The notes under the pieces are model-generated. The model searched no databases. It saw nothing but the letters and a program-made list of their open reading frames with translations, and was not told the origin of the DNA. The position numbers were made by a program, and so were the translations under genes. Below are positions 22,534 through 32,272 of a DNA stretch of 64,000 nt, one piece after another. This DNA comes from Zygnema cylindricum (Eukaryota; Streptophyta; Zygnematophyceae; Zygnematales; Zygnemataceae): NCBI GenBank assembly GCA_037447655.1, contig JBBHKE010002552.1:218501-282500 (forward strand). Direction: 5' to 3'. Positions within the stretch are counted from its first letter, which is position 1, and every line of letters begins with the position of its first letter.

Positions 22534-24464
22534 ATATATATATATATATATTCACTTTAAGATAAATGGTTGTGTTTATGATTCCTTATCCCTGGTGTCT
22601 ACCGTACCGAGTTCATGCATTTTAAAACGATTTTGTTTGCCTTACATGATACTCAGAAGGGGTTTAGAAGCGTAATATGATACGGAAGCCTCGAAAGGGA
22701 ATAAGATTCTGTTTCAAAAATAACTTTAACAAAACATTCTGAAAATAGTTGTTTGTTGGTCATACCACTCAAACTACAGTTGTAGAATTCTGACCAAAGT
22801 TAGCCATTCCATTTCAATGATAGACAGGGCTTTAATAACAAGTATGCCTAGAACCATTAAAACAAAGAGATAATCGTGGAGGTGTGGTGATGATGAAGTT
22901 GAGGATGACAAAATGTGCGGGGAAATGTGAAAGGCAATCAGGTCCGTTCAGGTTCATGCGCTCCAACAGCATACGCAAAAATACTAATATGTTTCTGTAA
23001 CTGTTTTTGCTGCTCTATAGATGACTGTTTGCAGATTCTCACCTTTGTGTCAACGCCAAAGTTGCCTTCTCAAAAGTGCGAGCCAACAAATAATACTGCC
23101 ACCCAAAAGAAACATAAAAACAGGAATAAATACCAAAAATGTCGTAAATTAAGAGTTGCTGTTTGCAAGAAATACCTGACATTCACTGGTTTTCCTTTCT
23201 AAAAGCAAAGATGTCATGACCAACTTCGATGTTTTCTCTACCTGATGTCCAGAAGATTCTAGCGCTTCACCAAGTATTACAGATTGAGTAAAGCGTACAT
23301 AGCTATATCTCCCCCTTTTTCAATCATCCCTTTTGCCAAAGTCATTTACATAGCACCCATTTAACCTGCGTTCGGAAATGTAGAGTGGTTATAGTGTTTC
23401 ATTAAGAATAAAAATAAAGCTACAAGTACGCCAGAGCATGCTTTAATTCGAATACTTCATACTAAAGCTGATTCAATTTTTGCAGTAACCATACTTTGGA
23501 GAATACTACACCGTGTATCATTATTAGCGTCACACCATATTGGTGCCCTTAAACGTTGCCCCTCAAACCTAAAATAGCATCAACGACACTATTTTTCTTA
23601 ACGCTAATTCTTCAAAAGGTCCAGAATCGAAACTGAATTAGAATTAATGACACCAATATAAACCCCATGGTAACAATCCACGGTGAAGTTTTATAAGGAC
23701 ATCAAATTCGTGTTGAATTGATTCCTGAATAGTTTTTTTTGGTCCATCAATGCAGATATGCATTGTCTACCTCACCATATTCTACTTTTGCTCAGAACAT
23801 TTGAACACGTTATAATCAAACATATTGCTGAAAAAGAATCAATGTGATAAAAAAGTAAGCAGCATGAATTGGAAAGTCAAAACTGCTTATTCATGCCTTG
23901 TCCAATATTTAAACATCTGCATTTTATAATCCCCGTGACTAGCTCTAGAAACATAGGGGTTCGTAGTTTCTACAACCTCTTGGTTAGAGCAAGACATCTG
24001 AGATCTATAGAATTCAGTCACTTAACAACATTAATTTTGTGCATCTTCCACCATTTAATCAGTCGTCTCTCTCGCTCTCTCACTCTCTCTCTTCCCTGTA
24101 GTACTGTTAATAAGTCGCATTAAAGTTCATTTCGAAAAATTTACTATTATTCTTGTAATCTTCGTTTTCCATGTCCTTCCTTCCTTTCTGCGAGAAATAC
24201 CATTTTTTGCATCAGTTATGGAATTCAGAGCCATTTACAGTCGTAGTAGACTGTCTACATATTTGAATTTTGCATTTTTTTAGGATTTTGCTTGTTGAAA
24301 GCACAAATGACAAGATAACCACAAATGTGGTATTTTCAAAAGAAATGAGAAGAGTGGAAAACAGATATGCTTACAGTTACAGCGATCGCTCCAACTGAAA
24401 TCAAAAGCACATAGAGAAGCAAATTCCGTTGAGGACTTGATCGACGGTTTGCACGAGTGTCCAT
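9304..24464 (-). CDS. Membrane-anchored coiled-coil GT92 glycosyltransferase (1030 aa)
   Basis: Seventeen exons on the - strand: 24464-24375, 23095-23043, 20789-20456, 19884-19810, 18789-18715, 17169-17092, 15961-15881, 15448-14842, 14665-14542, 14362-14305, 14157-14037, 13499-13388, 13106-12933, 12543-12264, 11501-11154, 10548-10312, 9549-9304. All have GT/AG ends and every phase fits, summing to 1031 codons. Residues 14-35 (LLLYVLLISVGAIAVTYYLLA) are a signal anchor. About 36-460 is a heptad-like coiled-coil stem. About 500-950 resembles Glyco_transf_92 (former DUF23): SAYQAR, DCRWEG, VVVVIHCTFP, MTMCIAPL at about 681, FVEFHRLLGI then FVFYD at about 699-715, HDCLY at 759. The acidic Gln/Glu-rich tail ends in TGA. 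The metal-binding DxDE(Y/F) of the family reads EAHEY at 776-780. Alternative: two genes, the first stopping at 14825 and the second starting at ATG 14723. I prefer the fusion because only 101 bp would separate them, a GTAAGC donor and a TACTAA...TTTTAG acceptor join them in phase, and the result has normal Golgi type II topology. Confidence 0.78.
9750..10140. repeat. GA-tract, TTTTA-rich DNA and (GAT)n in GT92 last intron
   Basis: GAGAGGG-type tract at about 9758-9840, then TTTATTTTATT-rich sequence, then two (GAT)n/(ATG)n blocks around 10061-10101. All lie in the last intron of the GT92 gene. Confidence 0.85.
10162..10303. repeat. GA-rich simple sequence at a 5' splice site
   Basis: About 140 bp of GGAGAGGAGG/GAGAGGG. 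On the gene strand (minus) it is a CT tract starting eight bases after the donor of exon 10548-10312. Confidence 0.9.
10969..11099. repeat. Poly(A)/poly(T) tract of about 130 bp
   Basis: Almost pure A on the + strand, interrupted only by one CAAC and one CACAC. It lies in the GT92 intron between exons 11501-11154 and 10548-10312, 54 bp past the donor. Too long to be trusted base for base. It could be a retroposed poly(A) tail or slippage, but no retroposed gene body is visible next to it. Confidence 0.85.
11935..12110. repeat. CT-rich simple sequence in GT92 intron
   Basis: CCCTCTCCC-type tract in the intron between exons 12543-12264 and 11501-11154. On the minus-strand gene it reads GA-rich. 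A second purine tract lies at 12556-12670 just upstream of the 12543 acceptor, and a CT tract at 13513-13575 just upstream of the 13499 acceptor. Confidence 0.9.
15551..15589 (-). pseudogene. Degenerate copy of the start of exon 15448-14842
   Basis: A 39-bp stretch resembles the 5' border of the large coiled-coil exon (compare 15416-15455), including its TTCAG-like acceptor. Read on the minus strand it gives NEAL, a stop, then MPEGIM, against TEALQLLEGIM in the real exon. It looks like a partial tandem duplication decayed inside the intron. Confidence 0.5.
15651..15700. repeat. (TG)n microsatellite
   Basis: Uninterrupted TG dinucleotides, about 25 units, in a GT92 intron. Confidence 0.95.
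16130..16338. mobile_element. MITE, TACACCG family (209 bp)
   Basis: Left TACATCGTGAATCACTATTAG, right CTAGCGATTCACTGTGTA, each bounded by TA. In a GT92 intron. Ends are slightly diverged from the family consensus. Confidence 0.65.
17779..18283. mobile_element. MITE, TACACCG family (505 bp)
   Basis: Left TACACCGCGAATCGTAATTAG, right CTAATTACGATTCGGGGTGTA. The interior is rich in GAGTAA/TACTCTAAT repeats and unlike the short subfamilies. In a GT92 intron. The flanks CAC and GTG form a small palindrome around the TA target. Confidence 0.75.
18543..18605. repeat. GA-rich simple sequence
   Basis: AGAGAGAGA tract in a GT92 intron. Confidence 0.9.
19304..19506. mobile_element. MITE, TACACCG family (203 bp)
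   Basis: Left TACACCGCCCATCGTTATTAG, right CTAATAACGATGGACGGTGTA, near-perfect inverted ends. Exactly the same length as, and the same interior as, 8120-8322. In a GT92 intron. Confidence 0.8.
20273..20411. mobile_element. hAT-like MITE with 8-bp TSD GAGTAAAT (139 bp)
   Basis: Ends CATAGTTCAAATGTG and CACATTTGAACTATG are perfect inverted repeats. The flanks 20265-20272 and 20412-20419 are both GAGTAAAT. An 8-bp duplication is the hallmark of hAT transposases. In a GT92 intron, 36 bp from the donor of exon 20789-20456. Confidence 0.88.
21422..21628. mobile_element. MITE, TACACCG family (207 bp)
   Basis: Left TACACCGTCAATCGTTATTAG, right CTAATAACGATACACGGTA (last bases eroded). The interior is the reverse complement type of 23507-23686 and 36920-37134 (GGGGC, CCAATATAG, TTCTGAACC elements), so a second subfamily. 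Confidence 0.7.
22361..22551. repeat. (TG)n and (TA)n microsatellites
   Basis: About 70 bp of TG repeats, further TG blocks at 22447-22462 and 22501-22529, then (TA)n to 22551. In a GT92 intron. Confidence 0.95.
23507..23686. mobile_element. MITE, TACACCG family (180 bp)
   Basis: Left TACACCGTGTATCATTATTAG; right end decayed (ATCCACGGTGA). The left end is identical over 21 bases to that of 36920-37134 and the interior is similar. In the first or second intron of the GT92 gene. Confidence 0.65.
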
Positions 24465-25175
24465 TTTCGCTGTATGTAACGTGAGATGTCACCTTTTCTT
24501 ATCTACTTCGGATCCTAATTCAACTCCTCTATTCCACTTTTATTGATCTTTACAACAAGCTATTTTTTCAGAGCAGTAAATTATCCGCTCACTACCTTCT
24601 TTCTCATAAAATCTCCAAATACTTCTCAAATTCAGCTATTTTCTGTCAATATAATTTAAAATTGACAACCTTTTCAGTTATCCTTCCTAGCTTTTGCCAT
24701 TTCCTTAAATCATTTCGATATCTAATCCTTTTTCTGCGTAAATTTTCATCTGCTAGCTTGCATTTTTGCGTTTACACATTGAAAGATAAGTACATTAATC
24801 CGTACTGTCATACAACCAGCTTTAGATTTTACTGCTTCTAAACTTCTCCTTTACATTCTTCCAATTTTTTCCTTTCTTTCAATACGGGAGTCCTATTTTT
24901 CCAGGAAGATTCTAGCGATTTGACAACACTTAACCACACTTAATCCAAAAATAGCATTCAGCTTCACAGCGTGGCACGTGCTCGTCTTCTCTTCCTTGTC
25001 TCCTACTGTGCAAGTTACACTCTCTTTTTTTTTTCTCTGTAACCTGCAATTGCAATCGAATTCTCTCTCAACATTTCATCGTCTTTTCAAACAGCAATCG
25101 TCCTTTTGGTTCCGTACGTTCGTCAAACTAAACTTTCCAACGACCACAGTACGGAACAGTTAAAACTCGCTCTTA
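24465..25175. other. Intergenic upstream of the GT92 gene
   Basis: Upstream of the GT92 start codon; should hold its promoter and 5' UTR. No recognisable motif or gene. Confidence 0.4.
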
Positions 25176-26153
25176 GGGTACGTCCCCATGTAATCGGTAC
25201 TTTGATAAAGTATTTTGGACTGTAGTAAGGATTCTCCGTACTACTTTGAAGAGCGTCCCTATGTGCTAAAATGAAATCGGAACTTTGGAATGTGACGGTT
25301 GTAGACGTAGGTACAACTTGTGACGATTGAAGGCGACTACTAAACTTCCGACGATTGGTGACGCCAACAAAAACAGCGACAGTGGTAGACGTCTAGATTT
25401 TTGTGAAATCGAGTGGTAGACGTCTAGATTTTTGTGAAATCGTAGATGTTTAGGGTTTGGTGATATTGTGACGTCACGCTCACTTATGACAACGTCAACG
25501 TCACTGATTCAATAACTTTCTGCCATGGTTTTCCGATTTCGTTTTTTCTACTTTTCTCGCTCGACTTGCCATTAAAAAAAAACCTAAAAATTGTCAAAAA
25601 TAATATTTTTAAAATATCTTTCATTTTATACCAATATTGTCGTCTCTCATTCTAAACAGTGTGAGATAAAAGCGATGGTGTGAGAGGGAGAGGGGAGAGG
25701 CGACGACGGCGCAAAATTTTGCAAAGGACCCCATAAATGAAAGTGAAGGTTGGAGACCCCTGCAGATTTTTTTCCGTACATGCGCGTGACGGCACGGAGA
25801 AATATAGCGAGGACTCTCCCTCGTCCTAAATTTTCACACTCTTGTCGCGCGTCCGTGGGTCATTTTTCATTCGCTGTTTGGGCGGTACTTGAACTAAAAT
25901 CACCCCCTCGAGGTGATTTTGGATGAAGTTTTTTTTTGGGCTGGATTCTCTTGCCCGGGGGTCGAAAAGGGGAAAACGCCAAAATGCGTTCACATGACGA
26001 CAAACATGCCGTACATCCAAAGTATGAATTGACGTTTACTTTACTTTGGTAAAAATGATTTTTTCGTACGGCTAAAGTTTTTGTCAAAGTTCCCTGAATT
26101 CTAGGGCAAAAAGACAGAGAAAAGTAGATACTTTAATACATGGGGACATACCC
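25176..26153. mobile_element. PIF/Harbinger-like non-autonomous element (978 bp)
   Basis: Ends GGGTACGTCCCCATGTA and TACATGGGGACATACCC form a 17-bp inverted repeat with one mismatch. Both sides are flanked by TTA (25173-25175 and 26154-26156). TTA duplications with GG(G/C)-starting ends define PIF/Harbinger (Tourist-like) elements. There is no transposase ORF; the longest frames inside are under 80 codons. A 31-bp tandem duplication sits inside at 25381-25442. Confidence 0.85.
25381..25442. repeat. 31-bp perfect tandem duplication
   Basis: Unit beginning AGTGGTAGACGTCTAG occurs twice back to back inside the Harbinger-like element. Confidence 0.9.
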
Positions 26154-26156
26154 TTA

Positions 26157-29100
26157 GTTATTTTCTGATGTCAATAGGACAACTAGAGTAGGAACCCGAA
26201 ACTTAAAAGAGTACAACTGTGGTTACTACAGTAACAGTTGTACTCTAACACTGTTTGAGTGCAATAATTAAGATCGATTAACTTTATCAAAGTTTAACGG
26301 TTCAAAAGCACCAAGGTCAATATGTGCATAGGACACGCATACAATTTCGCACATTGTACTGTTGCGCCACACTTTTAAAGACCAATTATTAGGATCCACA
26401 CAAATTGTTCTCTCCTTGCCAAAGGTTCATACAAACCTATCAAAACCAAACCAAATCAAGTTTGCTTTGTTAACTCGCCCGCTGTTTTGTTGTTACTAAT
26501 TTTGGTCCATTGCATCGTGTACAATTTCCTTCAGTTTTTAACCGATACGATGCGTATCATGTATCGTATCAAGACACCATTTATACTTATTGTGATGTAT
26601 GTGCGATACACAATACAAGGAACATATATATAGAGAGGATTGCACCTGCAAGATTGTCGATGGATAAACACAACCGAACAAAAATTGAGCCAAGTATCAC
26701 AATCAAGGCTAATAAAGAATAATGGAGTTGTACAAAATGGTCGATTAGCGGCCAAAAGCATTTGAGAAGTGGAAATTCATTAACAGAAAAAAACGCCATG
26801 AACGACCATTTCTGTTTAGTGAAATGAACTAATTTTAAACTGGCGGTAAGTCCATTGAAAAATAAAAAACAATGCCATAAAATCAGCTAAATCCAAACTG
26901 GCAAGGGCTATAACTGATTAAGAGAAATTGACATGGAAAAATAGTGAGGAATTGTCCACATGCATGTGCTACATCCCCGAAAATGTGTCCTTTTGGGTCG
27001 TGAGAGGTAAAACCTCTTGTATAAGTGGTCATAGCCATGCACACATAATTGGACCAATACAAGTGGGCATATTCTTTTACAGACTGAACCACATCGTAAC
27101 ATTCAAAACAAAAAAGGATCATCGAGAGCATTTTCAAAGCCCGAAATAGTGGATCGAGAAATTGGCCTTGATGCAAAAGATTCATAAAAAGAAGCATATC
27201 AAATTAATCCACGAGATAAATGCTGATTGAAGAATTTTAATGCACCGGCACCATGATTTTTGTAACAGAAAATGGAGATAAGGCCAAGGGGATAACGGGA
27301 GAGGTTGCTGTCAACATTTTCCCAACAATTTGCCAACATACCATTTTAAGTCCTGGATTGAAAAAAAAGTTTGTCCATTGTAAAGAATGTGGCTCCGATT
27401 CAACTTTAACCCTTAAAAAGAATAAAAAAAGGTTAATGGGAAGGAACAATGCAATCTTTCCACGAACAATGCAAAAACAAACAGGTGAAACAGTATTCTT
27501 GATTAGCAACAACAACTGGAAAGTTGTTGATAGAAATCAGTGAACTATCTCTTAAACTCTATAAGGAAAGTGTATCTACATTGTAAACTGAAAGTAGCTC
27601 CTACTTTCCTGCTGGTGTAAACAGAGCTCGCAGTCTAAGTTATCTATGCCCTATCTCTAACAACTAACATTGCAAGGCAAAAAAGAAAAAAAAAAAAAGC
27701 AAAAAAAAAATATTGGTAAACTAGTCCAAAGATATGTGTTTATTTACATCTACCTTGAGACTAAATGCACGTAAATACAGATAAAAAATTTCACCAAAAT
27801 CCGCCCTGAGAGAAAGTATTATAAAATGTAAATATTTTGCAGGAAACTAAGGACGGAACATTAAACTTCTTGGCTTCAAAATTCCAGATTCAGATTTCTT
27901 AAACTACTACCAAAAAACTCTAAAAAAAACCCATTGTATCCTTTTTTCAAAAATAGTTGATATCGCCTTTGTCATAAACCGGCCAAAGCCGGTCTTCCCG
28001 GTTTACTTTGAGACCAATTGTTTGGAAAACACCACCAGAAAAGTGCCCAAGCTGTCTTTTCCAACGATTTTGAGACAGACTCCCATCCTAATCGCAGGCA
28101 ATACATAATTTTCCAGACTTCTGCAAAAGGTTCACTTACAAAAACAGATCATTAAAAAAGAAAAAACTAAATTTTCCTACCTCTTGCAATAAGTTCAAAT
28201 GCTTGAAGGGATTACTTCAGATAGCAACAACCAAATGACACCACATCAAATTGTAACAACGTTAAAATGTAGAATTGTATGCCAAAACGGTTTTAACACT
28301 ACATTTGTTTACTACCATTGATGTTGTCCATATCTTTGTGAACAAGGTCTAGAGGAAAAAAATACGATTTAAAAAACATGAATTAACTGGATCGGTTTAC
28401 TTCAAGAAAATGAGGAAATGCACTTTATTCGGGAAAACTGTACCAAATCAGTGTGGCTTAGCAATGATGACTAGAGCCCAAGCTTTTGCTGACACATGCA
28501 CTAACAGTAAACTGTACTGAACTGAACTGAAAATACTAAATGGAAAAATAACGAAAAGAGAATTCGAAAATACATGATGCTAAAATAATACTAAAAAAAA
28601 AAACATAAAAAAAACTATGTTGTAACTGACACAGGTCCGTTGTAAAAACATTTTTAGACAAAAAGAACAGGGGGAACACACTCAGAACTTTTAATCAAAT
28701 TACTATGAGTAAATTAGTGTTGCATAGAACGGGTTTTGTCAATAATCGACAATGTATTTTTTTTAGGAATCTAGAAAATCAATACATTGAAGGAATATAT
28801 CGAACGACCGAAAATCGTGATATCAACAATATGAGCGTACACTACTTCAACTCCCTACAGTCAGTCAGTAAGATTTCACACATTCAATAAATTCTGTGTA
28901 TTCTGTACATCTAAAATACTTTAATTATTTAAGGTCGATTTATAGGCGATTATCAGCGATTATCGCGATATCGATATTTCCTGGCAAAGCCGACAAATAT
29001 TGAGTTTTGAACTCCTCGATATCACGATACATCGAAATTGCGATACATCGTTTTTGAGTTCGATTGATACACAACACTAGCAAATATGAGTAAATGAATG

Positions 29101-29290
29101 TAATGTGAGTAAAAACATTTTATGTGATCATCCTCTCCCTCTCCCCTCTCCCCCTCTCTGACTCTCACCCTCTCTCCCTCTCCCTCCCCCCCTCCCCTTC
29201 TCCCTCTCTCTCCCTCCCTCTCCCTCTCTCACTCTCTCCCTCCCTCTCATTCTCCTCCCTCCCCTCCGCTGGTTGAGAAAAATAACTTAC
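26157..29290. other. Intergenic or 3' region of the ADCK gene
   Basis: About 3.1 kb with no recognised gene. Minus-strand open frames at 27515-27237, 27197-26883 and 26799-26587 are hydrophobic and are interrupted by stops. I cannot match them to a family. The missing last exon of the ADCK gene (phase 1 start) should be near the right end. A fragment of the CGATATCG-rich hAT group ends at about 29082 with GATACACAACACTA. Confidence 0.4.
29131..29265. repeat. CT-rich simple sequence near an ADCK donor
   Basis: CCCTCTCCC-type tract. It begins about 25 bp past the donor of exon 29362-29291 on the gene strand. Confidence 0.9.
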
Positions 29291-32226
29291 CTAGTCTAAA
29301 TAAAAGTTGCAAACAACCGACATTTGCTCGCATCATCGTCACTAACCCCTGTGTCCAAAAATCTGCAATGTGTTCAAAATAGAAAAATATTCTGTTTAAT
29401 TTCAAATTGAACCACACCATTAACTGTAATTCGCCTTAATTTGCCATCCTTCAAGCAAAAATGACCGGAATTCGGTTTTTTCTTCACCTTTGCCATAAAA
29501 GGAAAAAAAAAAAAGTCACATCATAAAAAAAGCTAAGTTAAACTCAAGCTTAAACCCACCACCGTATTTGTGCACCATTCCCCTAATTTGGCCAAAAAAA
29601 AAAAATTTTTCCCTCCACGATATCTAACTTACTGTGAAAAAATCAAAGAAGTGCAAAAAAGAATAACAACTCCTGGATTCAACCTTCAAATAAAGACAAT
29701 TTGACTTCAAAATGCAAACGAATTTACTTTTTTTCTGGTAATTTATCGTGAGAAAAAAGCCTTCACCATTATCAACTGATTAGAAACCATAAAAAAAATT
29801 CACCTGTTTCCCCTCTCTGTTGGAGAGCCAATCCCGTGATTGCAAATTTTGCGTTAATTAAAAGTCGTTGAATGGGAGCCACTCCTAATTGGGTAACAAT
29901 CTGTCGTAATAAACTACTGCAAAAAAAAAAAAAAAAAAGGGTGTTACATACACTCATTAATCTATTAACTCCAAAAAAAAAAATCGGAGTATTGGTTTCT
30001 GATGAATGAAGAAATTGCGTTTTTGAAAAGTTTTGAGTTCCAGAACTGTTTAAATGTAACCATTCGGTTTTTTTTTAAGTATAAAGAGTTCAACTGATCA
30101 ATCTCGACTAAAAGCTGTAAACAATTCAATAAAAGGTGTAGTTAAAAATCTTCAAAAAAATTACAATGAAGTTATATATTTGTTGGTGTAAACCTGTCCC
30201 TCTGTACCCTCTACAAAATCTTGACAATTTCGAAAATTTCGTTAAATTTTCCGAGATAATTTAAAAACATAGGAGACTTTGATAACTCCATCAGTTTAAT
30301 GAAAAAGTTTACTCATCAAACGGATTTCTAAATTTGTTCGAAAGGACAACTTATTTCTTAAGAAAACAACCTATTTGTAAGAAAGACAACCTGTTAAAAA
30401 TATTTACTTGAAAGCAGATATGAACGCCAATAAGTCGAAAACTCCTCTTTCCTTCCACACATCATAAAATCATTTATGTCGAATTTTAAGCAAGTAAAAG
30501 TTTTAAAATTAAAGTCGTCAAATATAATCAGAATTTCCCAAGGAATTTTTAAGGTTTTCTAGGGTTTAGGCTCTTATAGGGATTTTTAGGATCTAAAAAG
30601 GTTTTTTGGTTCTTTTGGCGTTTTTGAGGTCTTTTAGATTTTTCAGGGTCTTTTAAAATTTTTGGGGACTTATAGTTTTTAAGGCTATTCAGGGTTTAAG
30701 TTTTGAGCAAATCGATTGGGAGGGAGGGAGGGAGGGGGGGAGGGAGAGAGATTGAGAGAGAAATTGAGAAGGAGAGAGAGAAGGAGAGAGAGGGGGAGAG
30801 AGAGAGGGAGAGAGAGAGTAAACTCGTAAACTCACTCTGTTTTTAATACAAGGAAAAGGTCATTCGACAATCCTCCAAGAACCGAACTTAAATCCCCTAT
30901 TGAAAACTGCTTCACTTCCGCCCTCAATTCTTTGAGCTCTTCCGGAGTCATTTTTTCACCCAAGGCCGCCTTGCTGTTGTACCCCCATTTCCGCCCAAAA
31001 AAACCTCCCAACAAAAACAAATAAGTAAATAAAGATTAGAGAAAGGAAAATGGAATGGAATGGAATGAAATGAAATGACATGAAATGACATGAAATGAAA
31101 TGGCATGAAATGAAATGAAATGACGTGAAATGAAATGAAATGAGATAGAAATTGATTGAAGTGTACGGGGATAGAATGTTCGGTTAATCAGGAATATATA
31201 CACCCTTGAAACACATGGTAAGAGGTTCAGGGACCCCTCTCCCTCTCCCTCTCCCTCTCCCTCTCTCCCTCTCCTGGTCCCTCTTTCCACTCCCGCTTCC
31301 AGCACGCACTTAAGCATGTGGCTGCCAGCTTACAGGTGAGTGGAGGGAGAGTGAGAGGGAAAGGAAGAACAAACAAAAAACATATATATAAGAGAGAGAG
31401 AGAGTGAGAGAGAGAGGTAAAAAACAGCCGACAGAAGTCGTTGGTCGCAGGAGAAATATTATTTTGACTTTTTACCTATTGACAGGTCTTCCTGTAAACA
31501 GAATCGGAAGAAAACGAGAATATTGTGCCGCCCCAAGTTTCTCTCCCAAACTTTTCACTCCCTCTCTGTCAGCCAAAATAATGGCCCTCCATAAACGACA
31601 AAAATCTTTCCGGAAATTTTCATCTAATTCTCGATACAATCCGTGGTCAAGTAGTACTGCCAAAAAAAAAGGGAAAAAAAAAATGAAAAGGAAAATAGAA
31701 AAAAAAATAAACCACTTCAATAAACACAGATATCCCAAAAAATCTTAAATCACACACTCCAAGGCATTTCATTTTTTAAAGTCATCATTTCAAAAACCTT
31801 CATTTAAATTCCAGAAGCAATCCTCACACTGCAAAAAGGTAAGTTAAAAAGGAAAGGGAAAAAGAAGAAAAATAAATAAACAAGAATAACAAAAATAATA
31901 CCCCAATACGTCCTCAACTTTATCTTAATTAATTTATACTTCTCTAACGTCCTTTGTCACTCCGTCTTCATTCCCATACAACAAGTGTATGTGATATATT
32001 GATGGATATTAAACTAAAAAAGTATCCAACTCAAAACACTATATTTCAGTTATATTCAATCTTTTTCAATACTTCCTCCCATTCACTTTGCCTTAAAAAA
32101 CCTCAAATCCAGGAAAAAAACCTCATGAAAATAAAATTGTGAAAACCCAAAAAGTCCGCCAAGAGAGAGAAAACACGAAAGCACGAAAGAGTGCAACAAG
32201 AGAGGGAGAATGCGAGAGCATGAGGG

Positions 32227-32272
<46 letters not shown>

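Noticed and set aside
22291-22675. His-Thr repeat frames
   Set aside because: Translations of (TG)n/(CA)n microsatellites.
23243-23300. Extra stem exon ending SSGHQ before a GTAGAG donor
   Set aside because: Ends in Gln at a donor like its neighbours, but no acceptor gives a phase-0 exon, and the model is in frame without it.
26883-27515. C-terminal exons of the ADCK gene
   Set aside because: No similarity to ABC1 C-termini, stops in frame and no acceptor of the needed phase.
31051-31143. CRISPR-like or satellite array
   Set aside because: A pentanucleotide microsatellite; no spacers, and the genome is eukaryotic.
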